Positions 28,965 to 41,412 of a stretch of DNA of 64,000 bases are shown one piece after another. The translations under genes and the position numbers were made by a program. Below the pieces are notes generated by a model. It saw only the letters and a program-made list of their open reading frames with translations. It did no database searches and had not been told where the DNA came from. Origin of the DNA: Xylophilus ampelinus (lineage in GTDB: Bacteria > Pseudomonadota > Gammaproteobacteria > Burkholderiales > Burkholderiaceae_C); the NCBI RefSeq assembly GCF_003217575.1, contig NZ_QJTC01000001.1, forward strand, positions 1-64,000, given 5' to 3'. Positions within the stretch are counted from its first letter, which is position 1. Every line of letters starts with the position of its first letter.

Positions 28965-29113
28965 GGGTGGATGTTGCTTCGGGTGGTGGCGTGGGGGCTG
29001 TGGAAGCGAGGGTCGGGGCGGGCGTGGAGGTGGTGCAGGTCTTGCAGGTTGGGCCGGTCGGGAAGCTCGGGCAGGGGCGGGTGCGGGGGCCTGGATCGCC
29101 GGGTACCCCCCTG

Positions 29114-29418
29114 CGCGAATGTCCCCCGGCCTGCGGCCTCCTCCTTTATTTCGCTGCGGGGGGCACCCGACGCTCCCGGCCCAGGACGCGTCGCGTCGTG
29201 CGGGGCGGATCGGCCGTCGCGGGTCGTATGGCGGGGCGCCGTGTTCCGCTGTCGAGAGGTACATGGGCTCGCAGTGGCGGGACGTGGCCGCTGTTTTCCG
29301 CAATCTCCGATCAGGCGCTGCCGCAGGGATCGCGTCGACGGCGTGCTCTGCGCAGCGAAATTAAGGAGGAGGCCGCAGGCCGGGGGACATTCGCGGAGCA
29401 GAGTACGCCGTCGGCGCG
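29114..29418. repeat. Large inverted repeat with nested palindrome
   Basis: Bases 29114-29158 are inverted at 29351-29395, 44 of 45 identical, with a central spacer of about 190 bases. The right arm is itself inside a second palindrome: 29331-29350 (CGCGTCGACGGCGTGCTCTG) pairs with 29399-29418 with two mismatches. The arms read like a small non-coding palindromic unit (GGCCTGCGGCCTCCTCC core) present in two opposite copies. Confidence 0.8.
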
Positions 29419-29456
29419 GTCCCGGACCATCCCGACAACCCTCCAAAACTGTGATT

Positions 29457-29511
29457 GCTATCAATTAAATAGCTATAAGCCGGCACTCGAAGCCGGCTAC
29501 AGCCCCTTTCC
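29457..29511 (+). repeat. GCTAT-N7-ATAGC dispersed palindrome, copy 4 (extended)
   Basis: Core GCTAT-CAATTAA-ATAGC at 29457-29473 is followed by a second hairpin, AGCCGGC...GCCGGCTACAGCCC. It sits about 55 bases before the ATG of the addA-like gene, so its structure lies in or near the leader of that mRNA. Confidence 0.8.
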
Positions 29512-29565
29512 ATTCAAATCCGGGTGCCGACCTTCGCGGTCGCGCCCAGGCAAGGCCCACCCCGC

Positions 29566-33417
<3,852 letters not shown>

Positions 33418-33425
33418 ATGCCCCG

Positions 33426-34808
33426 ATGTCCGACGCTGAATCCCTCGCCCCCGTTTCCCTCGCACCCCACGCGCCGGTCGTCGTCGTCGTCGGGGCCGGC
33501 CCGGCCGGCCTGATGGCGGCGGAGCGGCTGTCGGCGGCGGGGCTGCAGGTCCATGTGTACGACGCCATGGCGTCGGTGGGCCGCAAGTTCATGCTGGCCG
33601 GCAAGGGCGGCCTCAACCTGACCCATGCCGAGCCGGCCGGTCGCTTCGCCACCCGTTACGGCGCGCGCCAGACCGCGGTGGTGCCGTGGCTGGAGCGCTT
33701 CGGTGCCGATGCGGTGCGCGCTTGGTCCGAGGGCCTGGGCATCGGCACCTTCGTCGGCAGCTCCGACCGGGTGTTTCCGACCGACATGAAGGCCGCGCCG
33801 CTGCTGCGCGCCTGGCTGCACCGGCTGCGGCATCCGGCCAGCGGCGTGCCGGTGCAGTTCCACATGCGCCACCGCTGGCTGGGTTGGGCCGAAGACGGCG
33901 CGCTGCGCTTCTCGTCTCCCGCCGGCGAGACCACGGTGGAAGCCGGCGCGGTGGTTCTGGCGCTCGGCGGCGGCAGCTGGAGGCGGCTCGGCTCCGACGG
34001 GGCCTGGGTGCCGCTGCTGGAGGCGCGCGGTGTACCGGTGGTGCCGCTGGCGCCGGCCAACTGCGGCTTCGACGTGGCCGGTCGGCCCGTGGGCGGCGAC
34101 GACGAGGTCGAGAGCCGGCGCGGCTTCCTGAAGGCGCTGGTCGGCCGGGGCGACGCGCCCGCCACCGGCTGGACGCCGGTCTTCGCCGAGCGCTTCGCCG
34201 GCCAGCCGTTCAAGTCGGTCGCGATCCGCGTCGAGACGCAGGACGGCCGCCGTTTCGCGCGGCGGGGCGAGTTCGTCGCCACCGCCACCGGTGTCGAAGG
34301 CAGCCTGGTCTATGCCGCATCGGCCCTGCTGCGCGACGAGATCGCGGCGCACGGCAGCGCCACCTTCCACCTGGACCTGCTGCCCGACCGTACGCCCGAG
34401 CAGGTGCTGGCCGAGGTGCGGCATCCGCGCGGATCGCGCTCGCTTACCAGCCACCTGAAGAGCCGCCTGGGCATCGACGGCATCAAGGCCGGCATCCTGT
34501 ACGAACTGCTCGGCAAGGAGGCGATGGACCGGCCGGCGGTGCTGGCCACCGCGATCAAGGCGCTGCCGGTGACCCTGACCGCGCCGCGTCCCCTCGACGA
34601 GGCGATCAGCAGTGCCGGGGGCGTACCGTTCGAGGCGATGGACGCCAACGGCATGGTCGCGGCGCTGCCCGGCGTCTTCTGCGCGGGCGAGATGGTGGAT
34701 TGGGAGGCGCCCACCGGCGGCTACCTGATGACGGCCTGCATGGCCAGCGGCGTGGCGGCGGGCGAGAGCGTGATCGTCTGGCTCGGCGGCAGCGCCACGG
34801 CCGCCTGA
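33426..34808 (+). CDS. HI0933-like FAD-dependent flavoprotein
   Basis: 460 residues. N-terminal dinucleotide fold VVVGAGPAGLMAAERL, then the family segment GRKFMLAGKGGLNLTH near residue 60, and a C-terminal FAD-contacting CAGEMVDWEAPTGGYLMT. This is the conserved flavoprotein family HI0933 (TIGR03862-like), predicted oxidoreductases of unknown substrate. It starts 8 bases after the addA-like stop, so it is probably co-transcribed with it. Confidence 0.88.
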   Translation: MSDAESLAPVSLAPHAPVVVVVGAGPAGLMAAERLSAAGLQVHVYDAMASVGRKFMLAGKGGLNLTHAEPAGRFATRYGARQTAVVPWLERFGADAVRAWSEGLGIGTFVGSSDRVFPTDMKAAPLLRAWLHRLRHPASGVPVQFHMRHRWLGWAEDGALRFSSPAGETTVEAGAVVLALGGGSWRRLGSDGAWVPLLEARGVPVVPLAPANCGFDVAGRPVGGDDEVESRRGFLKALVGRGDAPATGWTPVFAERFAGQPFKSVAIRVETQDGRRFARRGEFVATATGVEGSLVYAASALLRDEIAAHGSATFHLDLLPDRTPEQVLAEVRHPRGSRSLTSHLKSRLGIDGIKAGILYELLGKEAMDRPAVLATAIKALPVTLTAPRPLDEAISSAGGVPFEAMDANGMVAALPGVFCAGEMVDWEAPTGGYLMTACMASGVAAGESVIVWLGGSATAA

Positions 34809-34854
34809 CCGCGCGGCGGGCCGGGCTTCACCGCATCCGAGACGCCGATCGAAA

Positions 34855-34871
34855 GCTATCGATTCTGTAGC
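34855..34871. repeat. GCTAT-N7-GTAGC palindrome, copy 6 (at the 3' end of the GGDEF gene)
   Basis: GCTAT-CGATTCT-GTAGC. On the minus strand it supplies the last codons and the TAG stop of the diguanylate cyclase gene, so the repeat truncates or ends that protein. Confidence 0.7.
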
Positions 34872-36697
34872 ATGGGGTGCCCTGCGGGCGATTCTCGATC
34901 GGCGCGGACGGCGACGGGGCCTTCGTGCGATGCCGCGGGCTCCGGCGCCAGCACCACCCGGTTGCGGCCCTGGGCCTTGGCGGCGTAGAGCGCGGTGTCG
35001 GCGGCCCGCAGCAGATCTTCCAGGTTGCAGAGCGCGTTGGGGGCGGTGGCGACGCCGAAGCTGGCGGTGACGCGCACCGTCTGGCCGTTCTGCAGGTCGA
35101 TGCAGGCCGCCTCGATGCCGCTGCGCAGCCGCTCGGCCGCGCGCATCGCGCCCGATGGGGCGGGGTGTACCAGCAGCACGATGAACTCCTCCCCGCCGTA
35201 GCGCGCTACCGTCTCGCCGGTGCGCAGCATGTTTTGCGCGACGGCGGCCACCCGCATCAGCACCCGGTCGCCGGCCTCGTGCCCGTGGCGGTCGTTCACC
35301 TGCTTGAAATGGTCGATGTCGAACAGCATCACCGCGATCGGCAGATGCCGCGCATCGGCGCGGGTGGCGGAAGTGCGCAGCGCTTCGGTGAAGGCACGTC
35401 GGTTGAGGATGCCGGTCAGCGGATCGGTGAGCGACAACCTCTCCAGGTCCTCGATCAGGTGAATCTGCTCGCGCTCCAGCCGCCGATTCTCGACCGCGAC
35501 GGTGCGTAGCCGGTGGAGCGCCTTTTGCACCGCGCCGACCTCGTCGGTACGGTCCGAGACGGGCACCGGCTTGTCGAGCTGGCCGTCGGCGATGTCGCGC
35601 AGCGTCTGGGCGGCCGCCAGCAGCGGGCGGACGACGCGGCGCTGCAGCGCCCACACGCTGACCGCGAGCGCCGCCAGGATCAGGCCGCTGAGGCCGCCTG
35701 CGATGACCAGCCGGCGCCGCGCGGTGCTGCGGGCTTCGCGCTTCTCGGCGAAGGCTTCCCGCACCAGCACGTCGCGCAAGCCCACGATCGGCTGCATGTC
35801 GGGCACGTAGCGCCGGGCGAAGCCTGCGGCATCGTAGCCGTAGGGCTCGCCCCGGCGGCTGCGCTCCTGCATCAGGGCTACGAGTTGCAGGCCCGAGCCG
35901 AAATAGTGCCGGTCCATTGTGTCCAGGGCCACGCGTGCCGGTGCGTCGGGCGGCAACCGCATCAGCGGCCGCTGCACCAGGGTCTGCAACTGCGCCAGCC
36001 GGCCTTGCAGGAAGCCGATGCTTTGCTGTTCGGCGGAGGTCAGCGGCTGGCGGCCGGTGAGCGCCACGGTGAACTGGGAGCCGAGCTGCCCCGCGTACTC
36101 GCGCAGTTCGGCGCACATGCGGGCGCCTGTCATGCCTTCGGACATCGGCTGGTAGGCGTCGGTGGCGTTGCGCGACAGGGTGGTGTGCGCGGCCATCAGG
36201 GGCGGAACCACCGCGAACATGTCTTGCTGCGTCTGCCGCACCGCGGCCGGGTCGCGCCGGGCGCGGGGCAGGCCGGCCAGCCGGTCGACCTCGCCGCGGG
36301 CCCGGGCGAGGGCGCGCGCGGTGTCGGCCAGCTGCGGCAGCGTATCGAGGTCGGCATCGCGTCCGGCGAGTCGAATGTAGTCGACAAGCCTGTCCATCAT
36401 CTCATCGCTGTGCGCGCGCGCCGTGGCCAACTGCGCGAGGTGCTCGGGAACAGGGGTGTCGCCGTCTCCCAGAACAGCGTTCATCGGGCCCCGCTCGAAA
36501 GCGATTTTTTCTGCCGCCACCAGGGCGTGGCTGGCCGCCTGCATCGAAACGAGGCCGTCACCGAGCGACCGGTAGCGTCGCCATTCGTCCAGAAGGATGC
36601 GGGTGAAGAGCGCCGTGACCAGGACGGCGATCAGCGAGGTGATAACGACGGAGAGCCGGGCCAGGGTCATGGACTGCGCGAAAACGGTTGCGGACAC
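34856..36697 (-). CDS. Membrane diguanylate cyclase (GGDEF domain)
   Basis: Makes the second messenger cyclic di-GMP. 613 residues: a membrane helix at about 12-32, a large periplasmic helical sensor region (about 33-330), a second helix near 335-355, a HAMP linker with QTLRDIADGQLDKPVPV, a coiled-coil stretch and a GGDEF domain. The domain has DPLTGILNRRAF, FDIDHFKQVNDRHGHEAGD and the active-site RYGGEEF. The inhibitory site position reads RTGE instead of RxxD, so product inhibition may be altered. The last ten residues after the domain include repeat-derived sequence. Confidence 0.92.
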   Translation of the reverse strand: MSATVFAQSMTLARLSVVITSLIAVLVTALFTRILLDEWRRYRSLGDGLVSMQAASHALVAAEKIAFERGPMNAVLGDGDTPVPEHLAQLATARAHSDEMMDRLVDYIRLAGRDADLDTLPQLADTARALARARGEVDRLAGLPRARRDPAAVRQTQQDMFAVVPPLMAAHTTLSRNATDAYQPMSEGMTGARMCAELREYAGQLGSQFTVALTGRQPLTSAEQQSIGFLQGRLAQLQTLVQRPLMRLPPDAPARVALDTMDRHYFGSGLQLVALMQERSRRGEPYGYDAAGFARRYVPDMQPIVGLRDVLVREAFAEKREARSTARRRLVIAGGLSGLILAALAVSVWALQRRVVRPLLAAAQTLRDIADGQLDKPVPVSDRTDEVGAVQKALHRLRTVAVENRRLEREQIHLIEDLERLSLTDPLTGILNRRAFTEALRTSATRADARHLPIAVMLFDIDHFKQVNDRHGHEAGDRVLMRVAAVAQNMLRTGETVARYGGEEFIVLLVHPAPSGAMRAAERLRSGIEAACIDLQNGQTVRVTASFGVATAPNALCNLEDLLRAADTALYAAKAQGRNRVVLAPEPAASHEGPVAVRADRESPAGHPMLQNR

Positions 36698-36847
36698 GGC
36701 GGCGGTCTAGGGAGCCAGGGCAGGCTAGCCGGAGCAGACGAGGTGCGGAAGGAGGACGGCGGGTGCGGCCGGGCGACAGACACACTACGCTTGCGTGGCG
36801 GGTTTGGATTCATTCGCCTGTCCCGTACGGCGGGCCGGAAACGCAAA

Positions 36848-36865
36848 CGGCGCCCGAAGGCGCCG
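36848..36865 (-). terminator. UUCG-type terminator after the small periplasmic protein gene
   Basis: On the minus strand CGGCGCC-TTCG-GGCGCCG is followed by TTTGCGTTT. It is a perfect 7-bp stem with a stable tetraloop, 20 bases past the stop at 36885. Confidence 0.75.
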
Positions 36866-36884
36866 CGGTTGCGAGCGACGAGGC

Positions 36885-37373
36885 TCAGCGTGTCGTGCCG
36901 CGTGCCGCGGGCAGGATCACCGGATCGGCCGAGCGGGGTTCGATCGAGACGTTCGCGTTGTCGCGGGGCAGCCTGATCGTCTCGACGGCGCGGATCATGC
37001 CGCCATCGGACACGGTGCCGGCCCATTCGCCCCGGCCTGTCACGCGGGCCGTGCAGGCCGCGGCGTCCTCCCGGTTGCGGAACACCTCGCAGCGTTTGGC
37101 GGCATTGGCGGCATAGTCGACACCGCCCTGTTCCAGGCGGCCCCTGCGCTTGTCGGCCGCTGCGTTGCGGGCCTCTTCCAAACAGGTGGCCGGGCTCTGC
37201 GGCGTCATCCCGTTCATGCAGGCGCTGCGCTCGTGCTGGAAGCTGCCGCTGTTGTCGATGCCCGGCGCCGGCAGGGCGGGCTGGGCCAGGGCGGCACCGG
37301 AGCCCACGGACAGGAGGCCGCCCAGGGCCGCGACACGGAGGCCGGCGCGAAAAGAGACGATGGATACGTTCAT
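36885..37373 (-). CDS. Hypothetical exported protein with conserved cysteines
   Basis: 162 residues. Residues 1-31 are a signal peptide ending in GAALAQ, so the product should be periplasmic. The mature part has Cys residues in SACMNG, ATCLEEAR, KRCEVF and AACTAR, which could form two disulfides, then a basic helical stretch and a charged tail. I do not recognise the family. It has its own terminator and is divergent from the MFS gene. Confidence 0.7.
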   Translation of the reverse strand: MNVSIVSFRAGLRVAALGGLLSVGSGAALAQPALPAPGIDNSGSFQHERSACMNGMTPQSPATCLEEARNAAADKRRGRLEQGGVDYAANAAKRCEVFRNREDAAACTARVTGRGEWAGTVSDGGMIRAVETIRLPRDNANVSIEPRSADPVILPAARGTTR

Positions 37374-37673
37374 CGGAAGGTGTCCTTTCGGAAGTTCGAT
37401 GGCGAAATTCTATGCAGCCGGTCCAGCCGCCCTGCAGGAGAACGCAATCTCCGCCTGCGCTCCCATCACCTACATCCGGATAGGACGGTTCCGGCGAACC
37501 GCTTGGCCTGTCCTACAAAGCGGGTGCGGCTTCGGGCACCGCCGCAAGCCCGCCCTCCACGACCCAGGGGACAAACGCGGGCGCCGGGCGCGTCCCTGTG
37601 CGGCGCTGCACAATCGCGGGTATTTCCTAGGCCGCTTCCCGCCTTCGCCGTTGCCACGATTCCTGGACCGCCC
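37374..37673. other. 300-base divergent intergenic region
   Basis: It lies between the exported protein gene (minus) and the MFS gene (plus) and should hold both promoters. No convincing promoter, repeat or ORF could be assigned; open frames here look like GC-driven noise. Confidence 0.5.
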
Positions 37674-38888
37674 ATGCACATCCCCCCAACCGACACCGCC
37701 ATGCTGCACCCACCGCCGGACCGTACGCGCGCCGGACACGGGCCGGCGCTGTGGGCTCTGGCGGTCGGCGGCTTCGGCATCGGGACCGGCGAGTTCGCGA
37801 TCATGGGCCTGCTGCCCGAGGTGGCGCGCGACCTGGACGTCTCGATCCCGGCCGCCGGCCATGTCATCAGTGCCTATGCGCTCGGCGTGGTGGTGGGCGC
37901 ACCGGTGCTGGCCGTGCTGGGGGCGCGCTGGCGGCGGCGCAGCCTGCTGGTGGCGCTGATGCTGGTGTTCGCACTGGGCAATTTCGCGAGCGCGGCGGCG
38001 CCGGGCTATCTCTCGCTCAACCTGCTGCGCTTCATGGCCGGATTGCCGCACGGCACGTATTTCGGTGTCGCGGCCCTGGTGGCGGCCGGCCTCGCGCCGC
38101 CGGGACTTCGTGCCAGCGCCATCGCCACGGTGATGCTGGGCCTGACCGTCGCCACCGTGGTGGGCGTGCCGCTGTCCGCATGGCTGGGCGCGGCCCTGGG
38201 CTGGCGGGCGGCTTTCGTCTTTGTCGGTCTGATCGGCCTGGGCGCGGCGTGGATGGTGCGTCGCCATGTGCCCGACACGCCTGCCGATGCCCGTGCCAGC
38301 CCGCTGCGGGAGCTGGGTGCGCTGGGCCGCCTGCAGGTCTGGTTGACGCTCGGTATCGGCGCGGTGGGCTTCGGCGGGCTGTTCGCGGTGTTCAGCTATG
38401 TGAAACCGACGCTGATCGCGGTGGCGGGCCTGTCGCCCGAGCGGGTGCCGCTGGTGCTGGCGGTGTTCGGCCTGGGCATGGTGGCGGGCAACCTGGTCGG
38501 CGCACGGCTGGCCGACCGGCATCTGATGCGCACGATCGGCGGCGTGCTGATCTGGGGCGCGCTGGTGCTGGGTGCCTTCTGCTTCACCGCTTCCGACGCG
38601 GTGGCCGCGACGGTCACGATCTTCTTCATCGGCACCACCGTGGCGCTGGCTCCGGCGTTGCAGATCCGCCTGATGGACGTCGCCGGCGACGCCCAGACGC
38701 TGGCCGCGGCGCTGAACCACTCGGCCTTCAACATGGCCAACGCGCTGGGCGCTTGGCTGGGCGGTCTGGCCATTGCCGGCGGCCTGGGCTGGGTCTCGAC
38801 CGGCTGGGTCGGTGCCTTGTTGGCGCTGGGCGGGCTGGCGGTGTTCGCGGTGTCGCGGGCCGTGGCACGGTCGCGGACCGGCCGCTGA
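37674..38888 (+). CDS. MFS transporter, DHA1-type (AraJ/CmlA-like)
   Basis: 404 residues with 12 predicted membrane helices. Helix 1 carries GGFGIGTGEFAIMGLLPEVA, characteristic of the AraJ/YdhP/CmlA branch of drug:H+ antiporters, and the loop 2-3 region has LGARWRRRSLL. Family members export arabinose, purine ribonucleosides or antibiotics; the substrate here is unknown. ATG 37674 gives a short polar N-terminus; ATG 37701 would also work. Confidence 0.88.
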   Translation: MHIPPTDTAMLHPPPDRTRAGHGPALWALAVGGFGIGTGEFAIMGLLPEVARDLDVSIPAAGHVISAYALGVVVGAPVLAVLGARWRRRSLLVALMLVFALGNFASAAAPGYLSLNLLRFMAGLPHGTYFGVAALVAAGLAPPGLRASAIATVMLGLTVATVVGVPLSAWLGAALGWRAAFVFVGLIGLGAAWMVRRHVPDTPADARASPLRELGALGRLQVWLTLGIGAVGFGGLFAVFSYVKPTLIAVAGLSPERVPLVLAVFGLGMVAGNLVGARLADRHLMRTIGGVLIWGALVLGAFCFTASDAVAATVTIFFIGTTVALAPALQIRLMDVAGDAQTLAAALNHSAFNMANALGAWLGGLAIAGGLGWVSTGWVGALLALGGLAVFAVSRAVARSRTGR

Positions 38889-38943
38889 TCCTGCATCGCC
38901 CTCGGCGCCCGGTCGCGGCGCCGGCGGTTCGCGCCCCGGCCGC

Positions 38944-40521
38944 CTACACCTGCCGCTCCCGCACCGGCGGCGGCACCCATTCGTAGACCCAGGTTTCGGT
39001 CAGGGCCTGCCCGCCGGCGCGCAGGAACAGCCGCAGTGCGACCGGCTCGACCGTGTCGTCGGGCACCACGTCGAACATCGCGCGCCAGCCGCTGACCGAG
39101 GCCAGCGGCCGGGCCGAGGTCAGCTCCAGCGTGCCGCGCGACGCGCTCACCACCAGCTCCACCGCGGTGCCCGGCGGCAGCGCCGCCAGGTTGCCGCCGG
39201 CGAAGTCGACCGCGAAGCGCCACGAGTAGTACTTGCGCTCCCGGCCCACGATGCCGCCCAGGCCGGTGCGGCTGGCGACGCAGCGGGCCAGCGGCATCCG
39301 CACCGGCGGCTCGTCGCCCCAGAAGAGACGGTAGCCCAGCAGCAGTTCCTGGCCGGGCTCGGGCTTTTGCTGCGGGTTCCAGAAGGCGACGATGTTGTCG
39401 AAGGTCTCGTCCGCGGTCGGGATCTCGACCAGGTCGACCGAGCCCGCGCCCCAGTCGGAGGTGGGCTGCACCCAGACCGAGGGACGCTTCTCGTAGAAGA
39501 CGCCGTCGTCCTGGTAGTTCTCGAAGTTGCGGTCGCGCTGCATCAGGCCGAAGCCGCCCGGGTTGTTGTCGGCGAAGGCGTTGAAGCGCAACGCCGTCGG
39601 GTTGCGCAGCGGACGCCAGATCCATTCGCCGGCGCCGGTGTGCATCCACAGGCCGTCGGAATCGTGGATCTCGGGGCGCCAGTCGTTGGCCATGCGGCGG
39701 TCGTTCTCGCCGGTCTGGTACATGCTGGTGAGCGGCGCCAGGCCCAGCCGCTCGATCGGCTTGCGCGGGTAGAGGGCGGCCTGCACCTCCATCGCGGTCG
39801 GCTCGCCCGGCGTGAGCGCGAAGCGGTAGGCGCCTGCGATGCTGGGTGAATCGAGCAGCGCATGCACCACCACCGTGGCGGCGCCGGCCGCGGGCCGCTC
39901 GATGTAGAAATCGGTGAAGTGGGGAAACTCCTCGTCGCGGGCCAGCGCGGTATCGACCGCCAGGCCGCGCGCCGACAGGCCGTACTGCAGCGTGCCGCCC
40001 ACCGCCCGGAAGTAGCTCGCCCCCAGGAAGGCGACTACGTCCTGTCGCGGCGCGGCCTGCGTGGCCAGGCGGAAGCCGGCGAAACCCAGGTCGGGCGGCA
40101 GCGCGTCGCCGTCGAGCGCGCTCCGGCCGTAGTCGAACATCGCCGGGTCGTAGCCCAGCTCCTGCGCCCGGCCGTCGACCACCTCGTGGATGTGCACTCG
40201 GCGCTTGAAGAACGTGCCCAGGTGGAACAGCTTGATCTGGAACGGCAGGCCCAGGTCGGCCCACAGGGCGTGGTCGTCCTTGAAGCGGATCGCCTGGTAG
40301 GCGTCGTAGCCCAGGCCGGCGACGGCCGGGGGCATCTCGGCCACCGGGGCCGTCCAGGGCCGGACGGCGAGGGCGCGGGCGCGGGCCTGCAGCCAGGCGG
40401 CATCGAAGGGCCGTGCCGTGCCGAGCGGCTGGAGGGCGGCGGCCCAGGCGGCGGGGGCGGGCAGGCCGGTCCCCAGGGCGGTGCCGGCGCAGGCGGCGCC
40501 GAGGAAGCGTCGTCGTTTCAT
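38944..40521 (-). CDS. Periplasmic glucan biosynthesis protein, OpgD/OpgG-like
   Basis: 525 residues, the MdoG/OpgG family involved in the branching and release of osmoregulated periplasmic glucans. The N-terminus MKRRRFLGAACAGTALG is a twin-arginine-type signal, as in OpgD, with cleavage near PAAWAA. Family segments include YDAYQAIRFK, FQIKLFHLG, SMYQTGENDRRMANDWRPE, IHDSDGLWMHTGAGEWIWRP and a C-terminal beta domain with KYYSWRFAVDF. No opgH is adjacent. OpgD versus OpgG cannot be settled, though the Tat signal favours OpgD. Confidence 0.88.
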   Translation of the reverse strand: MKRRRFLGAACAGTALGTGLPAPAAWAAALQPLGTARPFDAAWLQARARALAVRPWTAPVAEMPPAVAGLGYDAYQAIRFKDDHALWADLGLPFQIKLFHLGTFFKRRVHIHEVVDGRAQELGYDPAMFDYGRSALDGDALPPDLGFAGFRLATQAAPRQDVVAFLGASYFRAVGGTLQYGLSARGLAVDTALARDEEFPHFTDFYIERPAAGAATVVVHALLDSPSIAGAYRFALTPGEPTAMEVQAALYPRKPIERLGLAPLTSMYQTGENDRRMANDWRPEIHDSDGLWMHTGAGEWIWRPLRNPTALRFNAFADNNPGGFGLMQRDRNFENYQDDGVFYEKRPSVWVQPTSDWGAGSVDLVEIPTADETFDNIVAFWNPQQKPEPGQELLLGYRLFWGDEPPVRMPLARCVASRTGLGGIVGRERKYYSWRFAVDFAGGNLAALPPGTAVELVVSASRGTLELTSARPLASVSGWRAMFDVVPDDTVEPVALRLFLRAGGQALTETWVYEWVPPPVRERQV

Positions 40522-40768
40522 GCAGTGCGCACCACACGGTGCAAAAAGAAGTTGAACACCCGAGGATATAGGGCGCTGCGCCGACCGCCCCGGCCGGCCG
40601 CCGACCGTGCGGGGTCTTTGCCGCGGACCGCGCGGAGCCGGCTGCCCTGCGCAGCCTGCCCGGCTTCCCGGTCGTCCGTTTTGCGGCCGATCCCGCGTGG
40701 GGCTATGCTGGTTGCCTGCCGGCCCCGGCCCCGGGGGCCGGGCCCCACTCCCAAAGGAACAAGACCGC

Positions 40769-41050
40769 ATGAAAGCCACCTGGAACGGCAAGACCATCGC
40801 CGAGAGCGACGACACCGTGCTCGTCGAGGGCAACCACTACTTCCCCGCCGATTCGCTCAACCGCGACTTCGTCACCTTCAGCAACCACCACACCGATTGC
40901 CACTGGAAAGGCAAGGCCAGCTATTACTCGCTGCTGGTCGACGGCGAGATGAATACCGACGCCGCCTGGTATTACCCCGATCCGAAGCCGGGCGCCGAAG
41001 AGATCCGCGGCCGCGTCGCCTTCTGGAAGGGCGTCAAGGTCGCTGCCTGA
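40769..41050 (+). CDS. DUF427 domain protein
   Basis: 93 residues, a single small beta-rich DUF427 domain. Typical features are the N-terminal KATWNGKTIAESDDTVLVEG, NHYFP, the HHTDCHWKGKASYYSL core and DAAWYYPDPKPGAEEIRGRV. The biochemical function is unknown for the family. An AAAGGA ribosome site lies 10 bases upstream of the ATG. It is followed by an extended GCTAT-type repeat. Confidence 0.92.
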   Translation: MKATWNGKTIAESDDTVLVEGNHYFPADSLNRDFVTFSNHHTDCHWKGKASYYSLLVDGEMNTDAAWYYPDPKPGAEEIRGRVAFWKGVKVAA

Positions 41051-41412
41051 TCGCCAGAGGCACGGCACCGTCTATCGTCGGAACTGCTATTAAATTTATA
41101 GCTAGAGGTCGGCGATCCGCGCCGGCTGCGGCTACTATTTGTTCAGAAACGAGGTTTCAGGGGTCGAGAGGCCCTGCCGCGAGAGCAGCAGGCCCGTACA
41201 CCGCCTCGGACTTCCAGGCCCCAACGTGCGAGGCGCTGGCTGCCTCGACCAGCGCCGGTCCGATGCATTCGATCGGCTGGGGCGACGCGGCGAATACGTC
41301 GCGGCACGACAGCGCGGCATCGACCTGGTCGGCCCGCCCGCCGGGAACACCCGCAGCGGCACCGTCGGTGCATCCGGCCCCCGCGGCCCCCTCCTTCGAG
41401 AAGCACGAACGC
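41051..41412. other. Intergenic region with repeat copy 7
   Basis: 362 bases between the DUF427 gene and the oxygenase gene. Apart from the repeat at 41086-41134 I see no supported gene; an 88-codon minus frame (41157-41423) is open but overlaps the oxygenase start. Confidence 0.5.
41086..41134 (+). repeat. GCTAT-N7-ATAGC dispersed palindrome, copy 7 (extended)
   Basis: Core GCTAT-TAAATTT-ATAGC at 41086-41102 is followed by AGGTCGGCG...CGCCGGCTGCGGCTAC. This second arm is shared with copies 2 and 4. Confidence 0.8.

Larger units (their letters stand above)
28965..29565. other. Non-coding spacer between the AddB-like and AddA-like genes
   Basis: About 600 bases with no convincing gene, although several long frames are open because of high GC. 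It begins with a G-rich, T-containing stretch (28965-29100), then holds a 45-bp inverted repeat, a second nested palindrome and an extended GCTAT-type repeat just before the addA-like start. It separates two genes that are usually adjacent, so the spacer may have grown by accumulation of repeats. Confidence 0.7.

Noticed and set aside
26124-29303. A 1059-codon minus-strand frame opposite the AddB-like gene.
   Set aside because: Arg/Gly/Gln-rich composition without domains, antisense to a gene with identifiable nuclease and Fe-S motifs.
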